Shown piece by piece: positions 45,575 to 57,060 of a stretch of 64,000 nt of DNA. This DNA is from Astropecten irregularis. Taxonomy: Eukaryota > Echinodermata > Asteroidea > Paxillosida > Astropectinidae. How positions within the stretch are numbered: position 1 is the stretch's first letter; each line of letters begins with the position of its first letter. The DNA lies in contig OZ020249.1 in NCBI GenBank assembly GCA_963971285.1, positions 3,348,001 through 3,412,000 of the forward strand. Reading direction: 5' to 3'. A program made the position numbers and the translations under genes. Below the pieces are notes generated by a model, which saw nothing but the letters and a program-made list of their open reading frames with translations, was not told the origin of the DNA and made no database searches.

Positions 45575-46090
45575 GTTCAATTTGTTTGTTTGTACTTGAA
45601 GCACATGAGGTATTCCTTAATACATCATGCATTGCACCTCATGTGCATCACGTAACGGTAAAGTTGGTTTGTTTGTACCTCAAGTACATGAGGTATTTCT
45701 AAATACATCATGCATTGCACCTCATGTGCATCACGTGACGGTAAAGTTTGTTTGTTTGTACCTCAATTACATGAGGTATTTCTAAATACATCATGCATTG
45801 CACCTCATGTGCATCATGTGACGGTAAAGTTTGTTTGATTGTACCTGAAGCACATGAGGTGTTCATATATGCATGCGTACTGCACATCGAGAGCAGGAGT
45901 GCATCTGAAATGGTAAAGACAAAAATTATAGTTTCACATCAGGTGCATGAAGTAAATAAAAATACAAATCCGTTGTGCCTCAAGTGCATGAGGTTACCAT
46001 TAACCTCACTTGAGGTATTTGTACAAACACATGAAGTGAGTATATTACCAATCCTTTCTACATCAGGTACATCAGCCTAGTCCATTCATG
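45575..46090. repeat. 84 bp tandem repeat with CATGAGGT core
   Basis: Three and a half units of about 84 bp (45580, about 45664, about 45748, about 45830), each containing TTTGTTTGTACCTCAA, ACATGAGGTATTTCTAAATA and CATTGCACCTCATGTGCATC. The array decays rightward to 46090. CACATGAGGT and its inverse ACCTCATGTG alternate within each unit. Confidence 0.85.
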
Positions 46091-46234
46091 TGCATGCAAG
46101 TGTATGAGGTGTATTCACTTTTTACGGTGTGGCGACTTGCCACGGCAAAATTCACTGTGAAATGGTTTTAAGATAATGAAAGTACTAACCGAGTTTTAAC
46201 TGTTGCAAGTAATTTTGGACAATCTGACTCGCAG

Positions 46235-46466
46235 GTTGGAAATCCATCAAATGATCCTCCGTAGAGAGAAACGAACATCCCACTGTATCGATGTCCTCAA
46301 CGTCACCGATCACATGACACCCTACCATTCCAAGCCACGTGGATCCTTCTGCGGTGAATTACAAGACTTGGTGGTGACCTGCCGATCAAATAATGTCACT
46401 CTGAAACTAGATATTGGCGCCATCGGACAAGATATGCCTAAGAAGCTGGGTTTATGGTGTCCTACA
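46235..46466 (+). CDS. CUB-like exon (C-terminal two thirds)
   Basis: Acceptor ACTCGCAG ends at 46234 and donor ACA|GTATGA begins at 46467, phases 2 to 0. The product contains HCIDVLNVTDHM, PRGSFCGELQD, CRSNNVTLKLDIGAIGQD and LGLW. This is the CUB pattern of a Cys-x-Asp segment, an FCG motif, then a strand-rich end. CUB domains are extracellular binding modules. No partner exon with a compatible phase was found on either side, so the gene is incomplete or broken. Confidence 0.45.
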
Positions 46467-48050
46467 GTATGACTGGGAAGTCGTTTCATTATGAGCCCTG
46501 CTATAGACATTCACATTCAGGTAATCCGGCCTGATATTTACGTCTGGCAAAATCGAAGGATGATGATGAATTTGTTTGGCGTGGCTTTAGATCTTATGAT
46601 GATCATTCATCGTCTCGTAATATAGATGACATCTTACTTGGAAAAAAAATAACAAGTATTTTCCTGCTGTGTATAATATGATTCCGTATTGTGGCAGCTG
46701 CATAGCGAAGGTCCACTGTGTCACATACAGCACACTGTACTTTTAAGTAGAGATCAACAACAAAAAGTGTATTTGAAAAACCGCTTCGACAAAGAGGATG
46801 GGAATTCCACAGAGTGTAAACTCACACTTTCCACGTTAAATTACACCCCACAAACTCAAACTATAAAGACAGGATCAGAGTAAAATAATGGAGTTAAATA
46901 CTTTACTGACACTTCAAGTCATCATAGTTGAGATCATTACTTTTATGTTATGTTTTTGTATAATTTGTTATCTTATTTGTCAACTTGGTAAACAGGTTTT
47001 GCATTTGTTAATTTGTTAACAAATTGTAAATTTTTCGAAACGCTTTATGCAGATTCTGCGCCTTGAGCAACCGAATGAATGAAAATGCGCATTAAAACAT
47101 TTCATTATTATCATCTTTATTATTATTCACTCAGAATTTAGCAGTTATTTTTCAGTCTCTTCCAATAATTTGACTGATTTTCTCTCCAAATCGTCTGGTC
47201 TTTGAAAACGAACGCGTGAGTTAAAATAAGCCATCGTTATTGAATGTGTGCTTCATTTTAGCTAAGTAAATTCCAACCACTTCAACAGGGATGCAACTTT
47301 TCAAATTTTATCTGAAATCTGATTTTCTTGAAATTGTTCACCCAAATTCCGATTTTTCCCCTTCAAATGTTTTTCCTTTGTTTGTTCCACCAAGTCTCCT
47401 TTGATGATATTCACTTATTTGTTTGCTGCATATACCTTGGATCGTGCTGTGTATCCACACACAAAATGACTATCTAGCTAAAACATAGACATTTTCAGAT
47501 TTTGTTTTTGGCAATGGTCAGTTGCATCTCTGCTTCAAGTACAAAAAGAAACTTCGGTTGATTTTTACTTTTTAACCCTTTTAATCAAATCGGTTTGGGG
47601 TGGTATGAGTAGTATGAGTGTTTGGGGCACATCGGAAGCTGCATTTTGATACCCTTCTTGATGCCAAGGACCCAACACTGTTCAATACACACGTCATTGT
47701 TTGTCAAAAGGTACAAAACCAAAAGTTGCACTTTTAGGTATACAGTGTCTAGCTGTGCGTAACCCAATGTAGACCCAAACAATATCGCACTAAGCAATGT
47801 AAACATGGTAAGTTCAACCTGTATACCCAAAAGTGAAACCTCTGGTTTTGTACCTTTGAGCAAACAATGGTGTGTGTATTCAACAGTGTTGAGTCCTTGG
47901 CATCAAGTAGGGTTTCAAACTGCAGCTTATGATGTGTTCGAAACGCTCACACTATATATCAGCCCAAACTGATCAGATTTAAAGGAGTCGGGCGTCAAAA
48001 TCACCGGAAGTTTTCTTTTTGTGAACCCTTTTATTTTGCCTACGTTGTAG
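46467..48050. other. Non-coding stretch between CUB-like exons
   Basis: 46697-46883 is an open frame after a weak CAG acceptor, with no recognised family. 46900-47600 is AT-rich with no feature. A foldback element lies at 47616-47953. Confidence 0.35.
47616..47953. mobile_element. Foldback element
   Basis: Arms of about 125 bp (47616-47742 and 47831-47953) are inverted copies, with landmarks CTTGATGCCAAGGAC and its inverse, and CACTTTTAGGTATACAG and CTGTATACCCAAAAGTG. The spacer is about 90 bp. No ORF. Confidence 0.7.
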
Positions 48051-48277
48051 ACTGCAAGAGTTCACTGGATGAATGCGACCCGGGCTGTGGCAAGAAAGAC
48101 GTCTTGACGTCTCCTAGTGGAAACTTCTCCCCTACAGACTTCCCATCTAAGTTACCTCCATTCTCGAACTGCTCCTGGAATATCAGCCTACCTGCTGGGT
48201 CCTACATCGCGCTAAACTTCTCCGAGTTTCAAATTGCTCAGAATGAGGAGAGTCAAGAGTGTGTGGACTTCGTTCAG
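48051..48277 (+). CDS. CUB-domain exon (N-terminal half)
   Basis: Acceptor TACGTTGTAG ends at 48050 and donor CAG|GTAAGA begins at 48278, phases 1 to 0. Encodes CKSSLDECDPGCGKK, then LTSPSGNFSPTDFPSKLPPF, SNCSWNISLPAG, IALNFSEFQIAQ and ECVDFVQ. That is the first half of a CUB domain, up to the second Cys pair, with N-glycosylation sequons. The following exon expected to carry the FCG motif is not found downstream, so the gene continues elsewhere or is a fragment. Confidence 0.6.
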
Positions 48278-50269
48278 GTAAGAGGATTGTTCTTTACTTG
48301 CCGTATGAACACAACCAGAATGAATAATGGATCAGTGAATAGTGGTATTTTTGAAAATTCTTCTCAATTCATAATAGTATGTATTTAGGAAATAATATGT
48401 ATTTATTTCCTCAGGTTCAAACTCAAGCCTTGAATGTACTAGAAACTTAACAGTTCAAGTTTCCATGTGTTTGAGTTCCTCGGATTGTGCAAATATGCTA
48501 AAGATCTTGCATATTAATTTGTAGAAGTCATTTTAATTGTTGGCAGGTTTGCCGATTAAATGTTTGCCCATAGCCCTTAAAAAATGCGCTTCACTTCTCA
48601 AACCGACCTACCTTCTAATTTCACAATGCATTCCTCCGTTTCCAATGTGCAACAAGGCTATTATAACAGCCAAACTTTATGCTAGTAATATACTGCTACA
48701 AACTGCTTGTTAGCCAAAATGACCTGAAACTTGACGCGTTTCGATACACACCAGTAGGCCTACCTTCATGCTACCAGCTGCCACCCAAAACACTGCAAGA
48801 CTGGTATAGCGTATAGTCAGGCCCTCAGACTTAGAAGAATCTGTTTTAATGACTCAGATTTCACCAATCATACACAGGGACTGAATACACACTTGGTGGT
48901 TAGAGGCCACAGCTCTTGTATGCTGCGGAGTGCCATCGAGATATCTCACGCTCTTTCCAGATCGGCCGTTCTCAAGGAGAAAGGCTCTAGCGATGATACT
49001 TGTACCAAAAACAAAGTTGCTCTAAGAACTACTTTCCACCCCCCCCCCCGTTACGCAGAATCACCAATGATAGCCATCATATCATCCATAGCTCATACCG
49101 TCTGCTCAGTGAAATACCAGAAAAGCCCATCTTGGCGTACATACTTCCCCGAAACCTCCGCGACTTGATTGTCGGGGGCACCGACTCGGGTGTGTCTTCC
49201 CCTATCCAGCATGGTCCTTTTAATGCAATTTGAGATGTGTTGTCTGCCAGGACCACATCCATGAGTCGGATTCTTTCACAATAAATGGCTTCACCCATAT
49301 GACCAAAGTAAATATTACTTGCACTACATTTAATATCATTTATCTCATCTTTTAAAGGGTATGCAACATTCAGTATGTGGGGGAGACCAAGAACACCCTT
49401 AAGGAACGATGTTATGGTCATGATTACACAGTCTAAACTCAGAAACTTGACACCCGCATGGTTCTCCACTTTAATATCACTAACCACACAATTTCGATGA
49501 TCTTGCAGGACATTGAATCACTTTGCAACCGCAGATATTTGGTGAGCAGGGAAAAAAGTGGATGAAGTGATGGATGAAAATTCTTCGGACTATTCCACCA
49601 CAAGGCATCAACATCCAGGAAGGAAACTACTAATTGAACTATTTTATTTCTCCTTTTCATTCATTGTTGGTTGATACGTGCTGCACAGGTTTTAGGATAA
49701 AGTGTTCCATCACAGTGCACTCTCTTCGCTGCACTCTCGAACTGGTTGGAGCTGCAGGCGGAGCCGAAATAAATGAGATTGCGAAAAGTGCTGAAGTAGG
49801 CTGGCGCCTACACTATTAATTAGCCATGATATCTATACATGGGGTGGTCTAGCTTTCAGAAAATAGTAAGTTAAAAATCAAAAGTGTCATTTCGATGGAA
49901 TCGAGTCATAAACATGAAGAATGTGGGACGTGTAATGAACAGCTAGTTTTTGAGTGAGTGAGCTTCAGTATGATTTTCTACTTGCTGAAAAAAAAAGGAC
50001 GTGTGTTTAGTGCACGGAATACCTAAATTTATATGCTGTTTGGTAAAGGCGCTTAGCCACCAACCAAAATTGTTTTTAAAATTAACATGGAACTGAGACT
50101 GAGTCAATGGACTTTTTCAATCAAAGTCATTTTTTTCAACTAAACAACATTATTTTGTTGTTATTAGCTCGGGAATTGTATTTTTATATTGTAACATGCA
50201 ATTTCCTCCCGACTAGTACAGTTTTGCTGATGACCAAATTGTCAACAGATCAAATCTTGACCGAAAATG
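48278..50269. other. Non-coding region with one Penelope-like remnant
   Basis: No exon seen. 48680-48765 (CTGCTACAAACTGCTTG...TTGACGCGTTTCGAT) resembles 12350-12435 and is a remnant of the same GAAAC-motif retroelement family. The rest is unassigned. Confidence 0.4.
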
Positions 50270-51040
50270 CTTTTGTTCCCTACTCGTGTCACATTCTCCT
50301 TCCTTTTTCGATAACTCATCATCATTGTACACATACGTTTAGAATTTGATTTACACACACTACAACAAAGGGTACTATGGTTTTTTTTTGAACGAATTGG
50401 AAATAATTGTTTATTCATGCCCTTCATTTAGGAAATATGAACGTAAAATAATAACTTGTAATGTCCTTAAAGTGGAATAAATCAAACAACACACCACCCT
50501 ACTACGTCATGCTTTTATACAAAATAATTTCGATTAACATCTCTTGAAACGTAAATGACATTTTTTAAAGATCAAAATAAACGTACTTACAACGAAAATA
50601 ATATTTGATGCCATTTAAGTAATCCTAGACCTCTAACTTGAAATGAAATCATCAAATGTTTATTGGGTGATTAAATTTCAAGTCAGAGGGAAACTTGACT
50701 GGAGTGGGATTCGATCTGCAACCCTCGTATACCGTACCGGTGCTCTACCAACTGAGCTATCAACCCAACGTAGTCAATTATCTTTTTGTTTGACCGATCA
50801 GAAGCCATGAAACGACACTTACACCGCTATATCCCAATGCTCATTTGAGTATCATTAGCAATGATACAAACATAAGTAACGTTAGAGGGAACGCTTGTTT
50901 GTTTGTTTTTGTTTGTTTTTTACGACCTGCTTTTTCGATAGCTTTTTCCCATTAACATTTTAGAATTTGATTTCCACAAGCAACACAAACTAAAAGTTTA
51001 AAACTGTAAAATTATAAATTGAAAAAAAAATGGTTTATTA
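50270..51040. repeat. ~600 bp tandem unit 1, with tRNA-like core
   Basis: A full unit from about 50416, preceded by the end of another (50270-50415). It matches units 2 and 3 over GAAACTTGACTGGAGTGGGA, ATCCCAATGCTCATTTGAGT and AACTGTAAAATTATAAATT. The 8.8 kb foldback interrupts the array at the end of this unit. Confidence 0.75.
50697..50768 (-). tRNA. tRNA-like sequence, unit 1
   Basis: The minus strand shows an acceptor-like GGGTTGA, a D-arm and A box TAGCTCAGTTGGTAGAGC, and a T-arm and B box GCAGATCGAATCCCA. The anticodon-position triplet would be GGT, but the anticodon stem is poorly paired and the acceptor ends do not pair. Its presence in every repeat unit suggests a tRNA-derived repeat rather than a working tRNA gene. 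Confidence 0.4.
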
Positions 51041-51600
51041 ATATGGGCGGCCAAAAGGGCCAAAATTAAAACAAAGTTAAGAAGGACAAACAAAACATCC
51101 AAAGACCAAATTTATTCAAAGAAAGGACAAATCAACAAAAGAACAACTACACTAAAAGAACAAATGTAAACCAAAAGACAAAACTAGAAGAAGACAACTT
51201 CACAAGAAGAAAAAATCGAAGTCGAACAAATGACAAAATGGCAAAAGGACAAATTTACAAAAAGACAAAACCAAAATCAAACAAAGGACAAAACGACAAG
51301 AGGACAAATTTACATTTAGACAAATCCAAAATCAAACAAAAGGACAGAACGGCAAAAGGACAAATTGACAAAAAAGACAAAATCCAAAATCAAACAAAGA
51401 ACAAAACGGCAAAAGGACAAATTTACAAAAAGACAAATCCAAAATCAAACAAAGGACAGAACGGCAAGAGGACAAATTTACAAAAAGACCAAACCAAAAT
51501 CAAACAAAGAAAAAAATGACAAGAGGACCGATTTAAAGAAAGACAGTAACAAAACAAATCACGCGCAAAACCTCAAGAGGACGAATGCACACAATTAAGG
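51041..51600. repeat. GGACAAATTTACAAAA short tandem repeats
   Basis: Irregular 40-50 bp units such as AAAAGGACAAATTTACAAAA and CAAAATCAAACAAAGGACA. The Lys/Gln/Thr-rich open frames across it (period-driven) are not genes. Confidence 0.8.
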
Positions 51601-51735
51601 ACGAAGTGAAAATCAGACGACCGCACACTCAGAAGGTCACTCACTCACACAAGACGAAACTGTTCACAAACGGACAAAGGTCGTTGCGAAGAGAACTGAC
51701 CAGCACCGAACGATGGGGGCGGCCCCCATTATCTG

Positions 51736-52902
51736 TCTCAATTGTTTTTGGAGGTCCCTTTACAATTTTAGTGGAAAACCTGCTGGAGTGAATTCCCAGG
51801 AGTACTATTTGCCTCAGGGCATAGATCTGGTTTGCTGCTGTAGCACATCTGTTACGTAATACCCTAGCTAAAACCATGGTGGTAGCTACCTCCATGCTAA
51901 AACAAACTGGAAGACAGCCACTGTGTGTTCATTAATATGTAGGCCTACTGCATTTACTGTACATTAAGTACATGTACATGTAGTACATGCCCGCATTTAG
52001 GGTTCTTTCTCTTGGCTTGTGACAACTGCAAAAAATCCGGTAAACTCTTGATTTTTGCATGGCCCTGCAATTGAAAACAAAGTTTTTAACAGTCTTATTT
52101 TACTACTTATTAAGGGATTGAAGGCACATGAGAAGCAAAAGACGTCTGTAAGTAGTATAATAGGCTGTCCCTGCCGATTTTAAATTATTTTGCTTGACAG
52201 CTAGCTTGACATTGTGGATTTTCATCTTTACAGCTACAGCCTACAAGCATAAACTTCAAGCATACAATTTAAAATCGTTATAGCCGTTAGACGGAATATG
52301 GAGGAAGGAAAAGAACCTTTCATGGGGTTCGCATAGGCCTACGTACATTGTGATCGAGAGCAATACAACAACATGGTGATTTAAATATTGGAACACATTG
52401 CACTGTTTAATTTGGAGTCTTTCTTTTTTTCGTATACCTCCACACAATTAATTATTGAATAAAAAAAAACATGTATAGGCCCTAAACCAATTTTTAAAAA
52501 AATCGTCCTTCCATATGGAGAAGTTATCCTTGTTATAGCTCCATGGTATAACTATATCAAAGGCCTCACCCCCCAAAAAAACCAAATACATATATCAACG
52601 AGATTTTCTTCGTGAAATGGTTAATTGGCACAAATTCCCCCCGCCCCCCCCCCCAAAAAAAAAAAAAAAAAAAAAAAAAAGATAAAGAAAAAAGGGAAAC
52701 CCTGATGAAATAACCAGCGCCTTCTGCGGGAGACAGACAACATGATTATAACTCATCCTATAACTTATACTATAAGACCACATCCTAGCTTTGTGGTATT
52801 TATCAGAATATTCAAGCTCGGAGTGGAGTGAATGGGAAGCCTGTAAGCCCAGTCCACTCGTTTCGAAAACGATCCATGGAGACAGAGATAGAGATTATAT
52901 AA
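51736..52902. other. Loop region of the foldback element
   Basis: No gene seen. It contains a C/A homopolymer tract at 52638-52680 and palindromic TGTACATGTA words near 51970. Confidence 0.4.
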
Positions 52903-53334
52903 GTCAATGGGGGCCGCCCCCATCGTTCGGTGCTGGTCAGTTCTCTTCGCAACGACCTTTGTTCCTTTGTGAAAATGTTCGTCCTGTGTACGTGAGTGAC
53001 CTTTTCAGTTTCCCAACATGTGTGTGTGTAATAGCGGTCGTCTGATTTTCACTTCGTCCTAAATTGTATGCATTCGTCCTCTTGTGGTTTTGCGCGTGAT
53101 TTGTTTTTTTACTTCTTTCTTTAAATCGGTCCTCTTGTTATTGGGTTTTCCGCGCAAGCGAAAACCCTTTATTTTTGTTCTGTTTTTTTTTTTTTTTTCT
53201 TCCTCTTCTTCCTGCAGATTTCGTATAGACTTTGTACAGGGGCATTCTACACGCCACTTTGGTCACTTTTAAACGGCTGATCTTAACCAAACTTGGTATG
53301 TAGGAAGTCCATATAGGGTAGTTGTCTCCCGAAA

Positions 53335-53940
53335 CTTTTCGTCATTATGACGTCATCAGGTGTCACGTGACAGTGTCTTAAAGGGGCAAACTTCAGACAT
53401 CACTTATGAACGAACCCTAAGTTTGATTGAGTTGAAACTTGGTATGTATCTAAGTCGGGAAGTGTTATATCGAAAAATTTCAATGACGTCATCATGACGT
53501 CATCAGGTGTCACGTGACAGTGTCTTAAAGGGGCAAACTTCAGACATCAATTATGAACGAACCCTAAGTTTGATTGAGTTGAAACTTGGTATGTATCTAA
53601 GTCGGGAAGTGTTATATCGAAAAATTTCAATGACGTCATCATGACGTAATCAGGTGTCACGTGACAGTGTCTTAAAGGGGCAAACTTCAGACATCAATTA
53701 TAAACGAACCCTGAGTTTGATTGAGTTTAAACTTGGTATGTATCTAAGTCGGGAAGTGTTATATCGAAAAATTTCAATGACGTCATCATGGCGTCATCAG
53801 GTGTCACGTGACAGTGTCTTAAAGGGGCAAACTTCAGACATCAATTATGAACGAACCTTAAGTTTGATTGAGTTGAAACTTGGTATGTGTCTAAGTCGGG
53901 AAGTGTTATATCCAAAAATTGCAATGACGTCATCATGACG
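53335..53940. repeat. Four tandem 147 bp repeats
   Basis: AGGTGTCACGTGACAGTG recurs at 53358, 53505, 53652 and 53799, exactly 147 bp apart. Each unit carries TGACGTCATCATGACGTCAT and TTAAAGGGGCAAACTTCAGA. One unit also occurs at 57305-57450 in a nested relative. Confidence 0.92.
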
Positions 53941-54530
53941 TCATTCTCTGATTTTTTATGATTTATTGAAATTTTGGGTTATTAAAGTTCTTTTAACGAT
54001 ATCAAGTAAACAAAACAAGATATCTTTGAATTTCTTTTTGATAATTCTTAAGCATACACCATAGATGAACACTGCATAGACAAAAAATCGGTGATGTCAT
54101 CATGACGTCATAAAAATTGCATTTTTTATAACAGTAGAAACGGCCGATCGCCTCGAAAATTGGTAGGTTGGGGAAATGGAAGTTGCGGATCGTTATTATG
54201 AAGTAACGTCACGACAGCGTCACCACTTGAATTTTTATGATTTATTAAATCTTTCTCACGCTAGCCCAATGACTTGTACAGAGCTCTGTACGTGAAAATA
54301 TTGGTCATAAAATGAAACATATGATTGAAACGCCATTCATGCCAGGCGCGCGAAAGGTTGTTTGCGAAAGGTTGTTTGCCTACTTTATATATGCCGTGTT
54401 CTCCTTCTTTTCCTTATCATAGTTGCCTACAGCGTAAATGCTGTTTTTTACAAGACAACCACGCACGCGCAACAATCTACTTAGACCGTTTTCAGTAATG
54501 CATGAATCGGTAATCCGAGCACACGGTTTT

Positions 54531-54602
54531 GAATGGCGCCCTCTTTTGATTAATCAAAGTACATAGTTGCTTGTTTTAATCAAAAGAGGGCGCCATTCAA
54601 AC
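54531..54602. repeat. Palindrome with ~26 bp arms
   Basis: TTTGAATGGCGCCCTCTTTT and its inverse, separated by about 20 bp. It lies inside Helentron-like element 1 and may be a small foldback insertion. Confidence 0.75.
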
Positions 54603-55151
54603 CATCTGCTCGGATGACTGTTATTCGTTAGGCCATGCCAGGGGTGCTTTGTTGTCAGACAGCAGTGTTTACCCGTTCGCATCTATATGGCACACAGTCA
54701 CACATAGTTTTATAAAACCACTTTATGTGGCCAAGACACGTGACGTAAGATTAAAGGGGCACACTTCAAAACTCCAAAAGTGATTTGTTTAACTCAAGTT
54801 TTCTACATTTAGATACGGTCACTTTTAAAAAATCTGTCTCAATCAAACAAAATAAGTGATGTGTTTTAATTGGAGAAATATTTTATATCATTATGCGGAA
54901 AAGCCATGTGTTCTGTTTTAAACAGACACAACCTCTAGTTTTTTTCTTCGTTTGATTTTGGTTTGGTCTTTTTGTAAATTTGTCCTTTTGCCGTTCTGTC
55001 CTTTGTTAGCTGTTTCGCATGCAGCGAGACAGCTTTTGTTTTTGTTATTGGCTTTTCCATGTTCAATGGAAAAGGTATTGTTTTTGTTCTGATTTTTTTG
55101 GCTTTTTCGCGCAAGCGAAAAGCCTTTATTTCTGTTCTGTTTTTTTTTTTG

Positions 55152-56107
55152 GGCTTTTTCGCGGAAGCGAAAAGCCTTTATTTTTGTTCTGTTTTTTTTT
55201 TTTTTTCTTTTTCTTCTTCTTCTTCCTCTTCTTCAGCCTGATTTCGTATAGACTTTGTACAGGGACATTCTACGCGCCACTTTGGTCACTTTTAAAAAGC
55301 TGATCTTAATCAAACTTGGTATGAAGGAAGTCCATAAAGGGTAGTTGTCTCCCGAAACTTTTCGTCATTGTGACGTCATCAGGTGTCATGTGACCAGCAA
55401 TTTGAATTTAATAATCAAAATCTTCAAAAATCAACAAAAAATCAACGGTTTGAGATATTAAGTTGATTCTTTCACCAATAGTGATTGTTAGGCAGGGTCT
55501 TTCTTTGTGACACATTGCTTGACCTCTGTGACCTCTGCTTCCGGTCAAACAGGAAGTAGCTCCTCATTTAAAAGTGGTTAGAGCTATGATCATGATTCTT
55601 TCACCAAAAGTCAATGTTAGGCAGGGTCTTTCATTGTGATACATAACTTGACCTCGCTGACCTTTACTTCCGGTTATACCGGAAGTTGCTCCTCATTTAA
55701 AAGTGGTAAGAGCTATGATCATGATTCTTTCACTAAATATCAATGTTAGGCAAGATCTTTCTTTGTGACACATAAATTGACCTCGGTGACCTTTTCTTCC
55801 GGTCAAACCGGAAGTTGCTTCTCATTTAAAAGTGGTAAGAGCTAAAATCATGATTCTTTCACTAAATATCAATGTTAGGCAAGATCTTTCTTTGTGACAC
55901 ATAGCTTGACCTCTGTGACCTCTACTTCCGGTCAAACAGGAAGTAGATTGTCATTTAAAAGTGGTAAGAGCTTTGATCATGATTATTTCACCAAATGTCA
56001 ATGTAAGGGAAGTTCTTTCTTATGACACAATTCGATCTGATTGACAAGCAATTGATATCATATGCGGAAAAGCCTTATGTGCTGTTTCAAACAGCCATAA
56101 ACTCTAG
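55152..56107 (+). mobile_element. Helentron-like element d, innermost
   Basis: 5' end GGCTTTTTCGCGG with its hairpin. 3' subterminal GCGGAAAAGCC, hairpin GCTGTTTCAAACAGC, then CTAG|T at 56104-56107. At 956 bp it is the only uninterrupted member and shows the minimal layout: hairpin, poly-T/CTTCTT microsatellite, unique block, four ~128 bp repeats, 3' signals. Confidence 0.7.
55460..56030. repeat. ~128 bp tandem repeats, set 1 (four copies)
   Basis: Each unit has GATTCTTTCACC, GTTAGGCAGGGTCTTTC, TTGACCTCTGTGACCTCT, CTTCCGGTCAAACAGGAAGT and CTCCTCATTTAAAAGTGG. The paired TGACCT with 3 bp spacing and the inverted ETS-type cores are conserved between units. Confidence 0.88.
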
Positions 56108-56384
56108 TTTTTTCTTCCTCTTCTTCCTCTTCCTCTTCTTGTCGCCAAAATTCCCATAGACAAAGCACAGGGGCATTCTGCACCCCACTTTGGCTATTTT
56201 TAAACAACCGATTTTATCCAAACTTGGTCTGAAGGAAGTCCATATAGGGTAGTTGTCTCCCGAAACTTTTCATCATCATGACGTCATCAGGTGTCATGTG
56301 ACCAGCGATTTGAATTTAATAATCAAAATCTTTAAAAATGTACAAAAAATCAACGGTTTGAGATATCAAGTTGATTTTTTCACT

Positions 56385-57060
56385 AAAAGTGATTGTTAGG
56401 CAGTGTCTTTCTCTGTGACACATTGCTTGACCTCTGTGACCTCTACTTCCGGTCAAACAGGAAGTAGCTCCTCATTTAAAAGTGGTAAGAGCTAGGATCA
56501 TGATTCTTTCACCAATAGACAATGTTGGGCAAGGTCTTTAATTGTGACACATTGCTTGACCTCTGTGACCTCTACTTCCGGTCAAACCGGAAGTAGCTCC
56601 TCATTTAAAAGTGGTTAGAGCTAGGATCATGATTCTTTCACCAATAGACAATGTTAGGCAAGGTCTTTAATTGTGACACATTGCTTGACCTCTGTGACCT
56701 CTACTTCCGGTCAAACCGGAAGTAGCTCCTCATTTAAAAGTGGTAAGAGTTATGATCATGATTCTTTCACCAAAAGTGAATGTTAGGCAAGGTCTTTCAT
56801 TTGTGTTACATTGCTTGACCTCTGTGACCTCTACTTCCGGTCAAACCGGAAGTAGCTCCTCATTTAAAAGTGGTAAGAGCTATGATCATGATTCTTTTAC
56901 CAAAAGTCAGTGTTAGGCAAGGTCTTTCTGTGTGACACATTGGTTGACCCCTGTGACCTCTACTTTCGGTGAAACAGGAAGTAGCTCCTCATTTAAAAGT
57001 GGTAAGAGCTATGATCATAATTGTTTCGCCAAATGTCAATGTTAGGCAAGGTCTTTCTTT
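56385..57060. repeat. ~128 bp tandem repeats, set 2 (five copies)
   Basis: Same unit as set 1. Several copies carry the full palindromic CTTCCGGTCAAACCGGAAG. Confidence 0.88.

Larger units (their letters stand above)
53143..54938 (+). mobile_element. Helitron2/Helentron-like element 1
   Basis: The 5' end has GGGTTTTCCGC within a hairpin (53143-53167), then a poly-T and pyrimidine microsatellite. The 3' end has the complementary subterminal GCGGAAAAGCC, then a small hairpin TCTGTTTTAAACAGA and a terminal CTAG followed by T (54935-54938). Insertion is into a T-run, shown by the uninterrupted sequence in the opposite foldback arm, with no long target duplication. Carries four 147 bp tandem repeats and a palindrome at 54531-54602. 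Non-autonomous: no Rep/helicase frame. Confidence 0.7.

Noticed and set aside
51238-51598. Lys/Gln/Thr-rich open frames of 77-93 codons
   Set aside because: Produced by the repetitive GGACAAATTTACAAAA arm of the foldback element, which lacks stops by composition.
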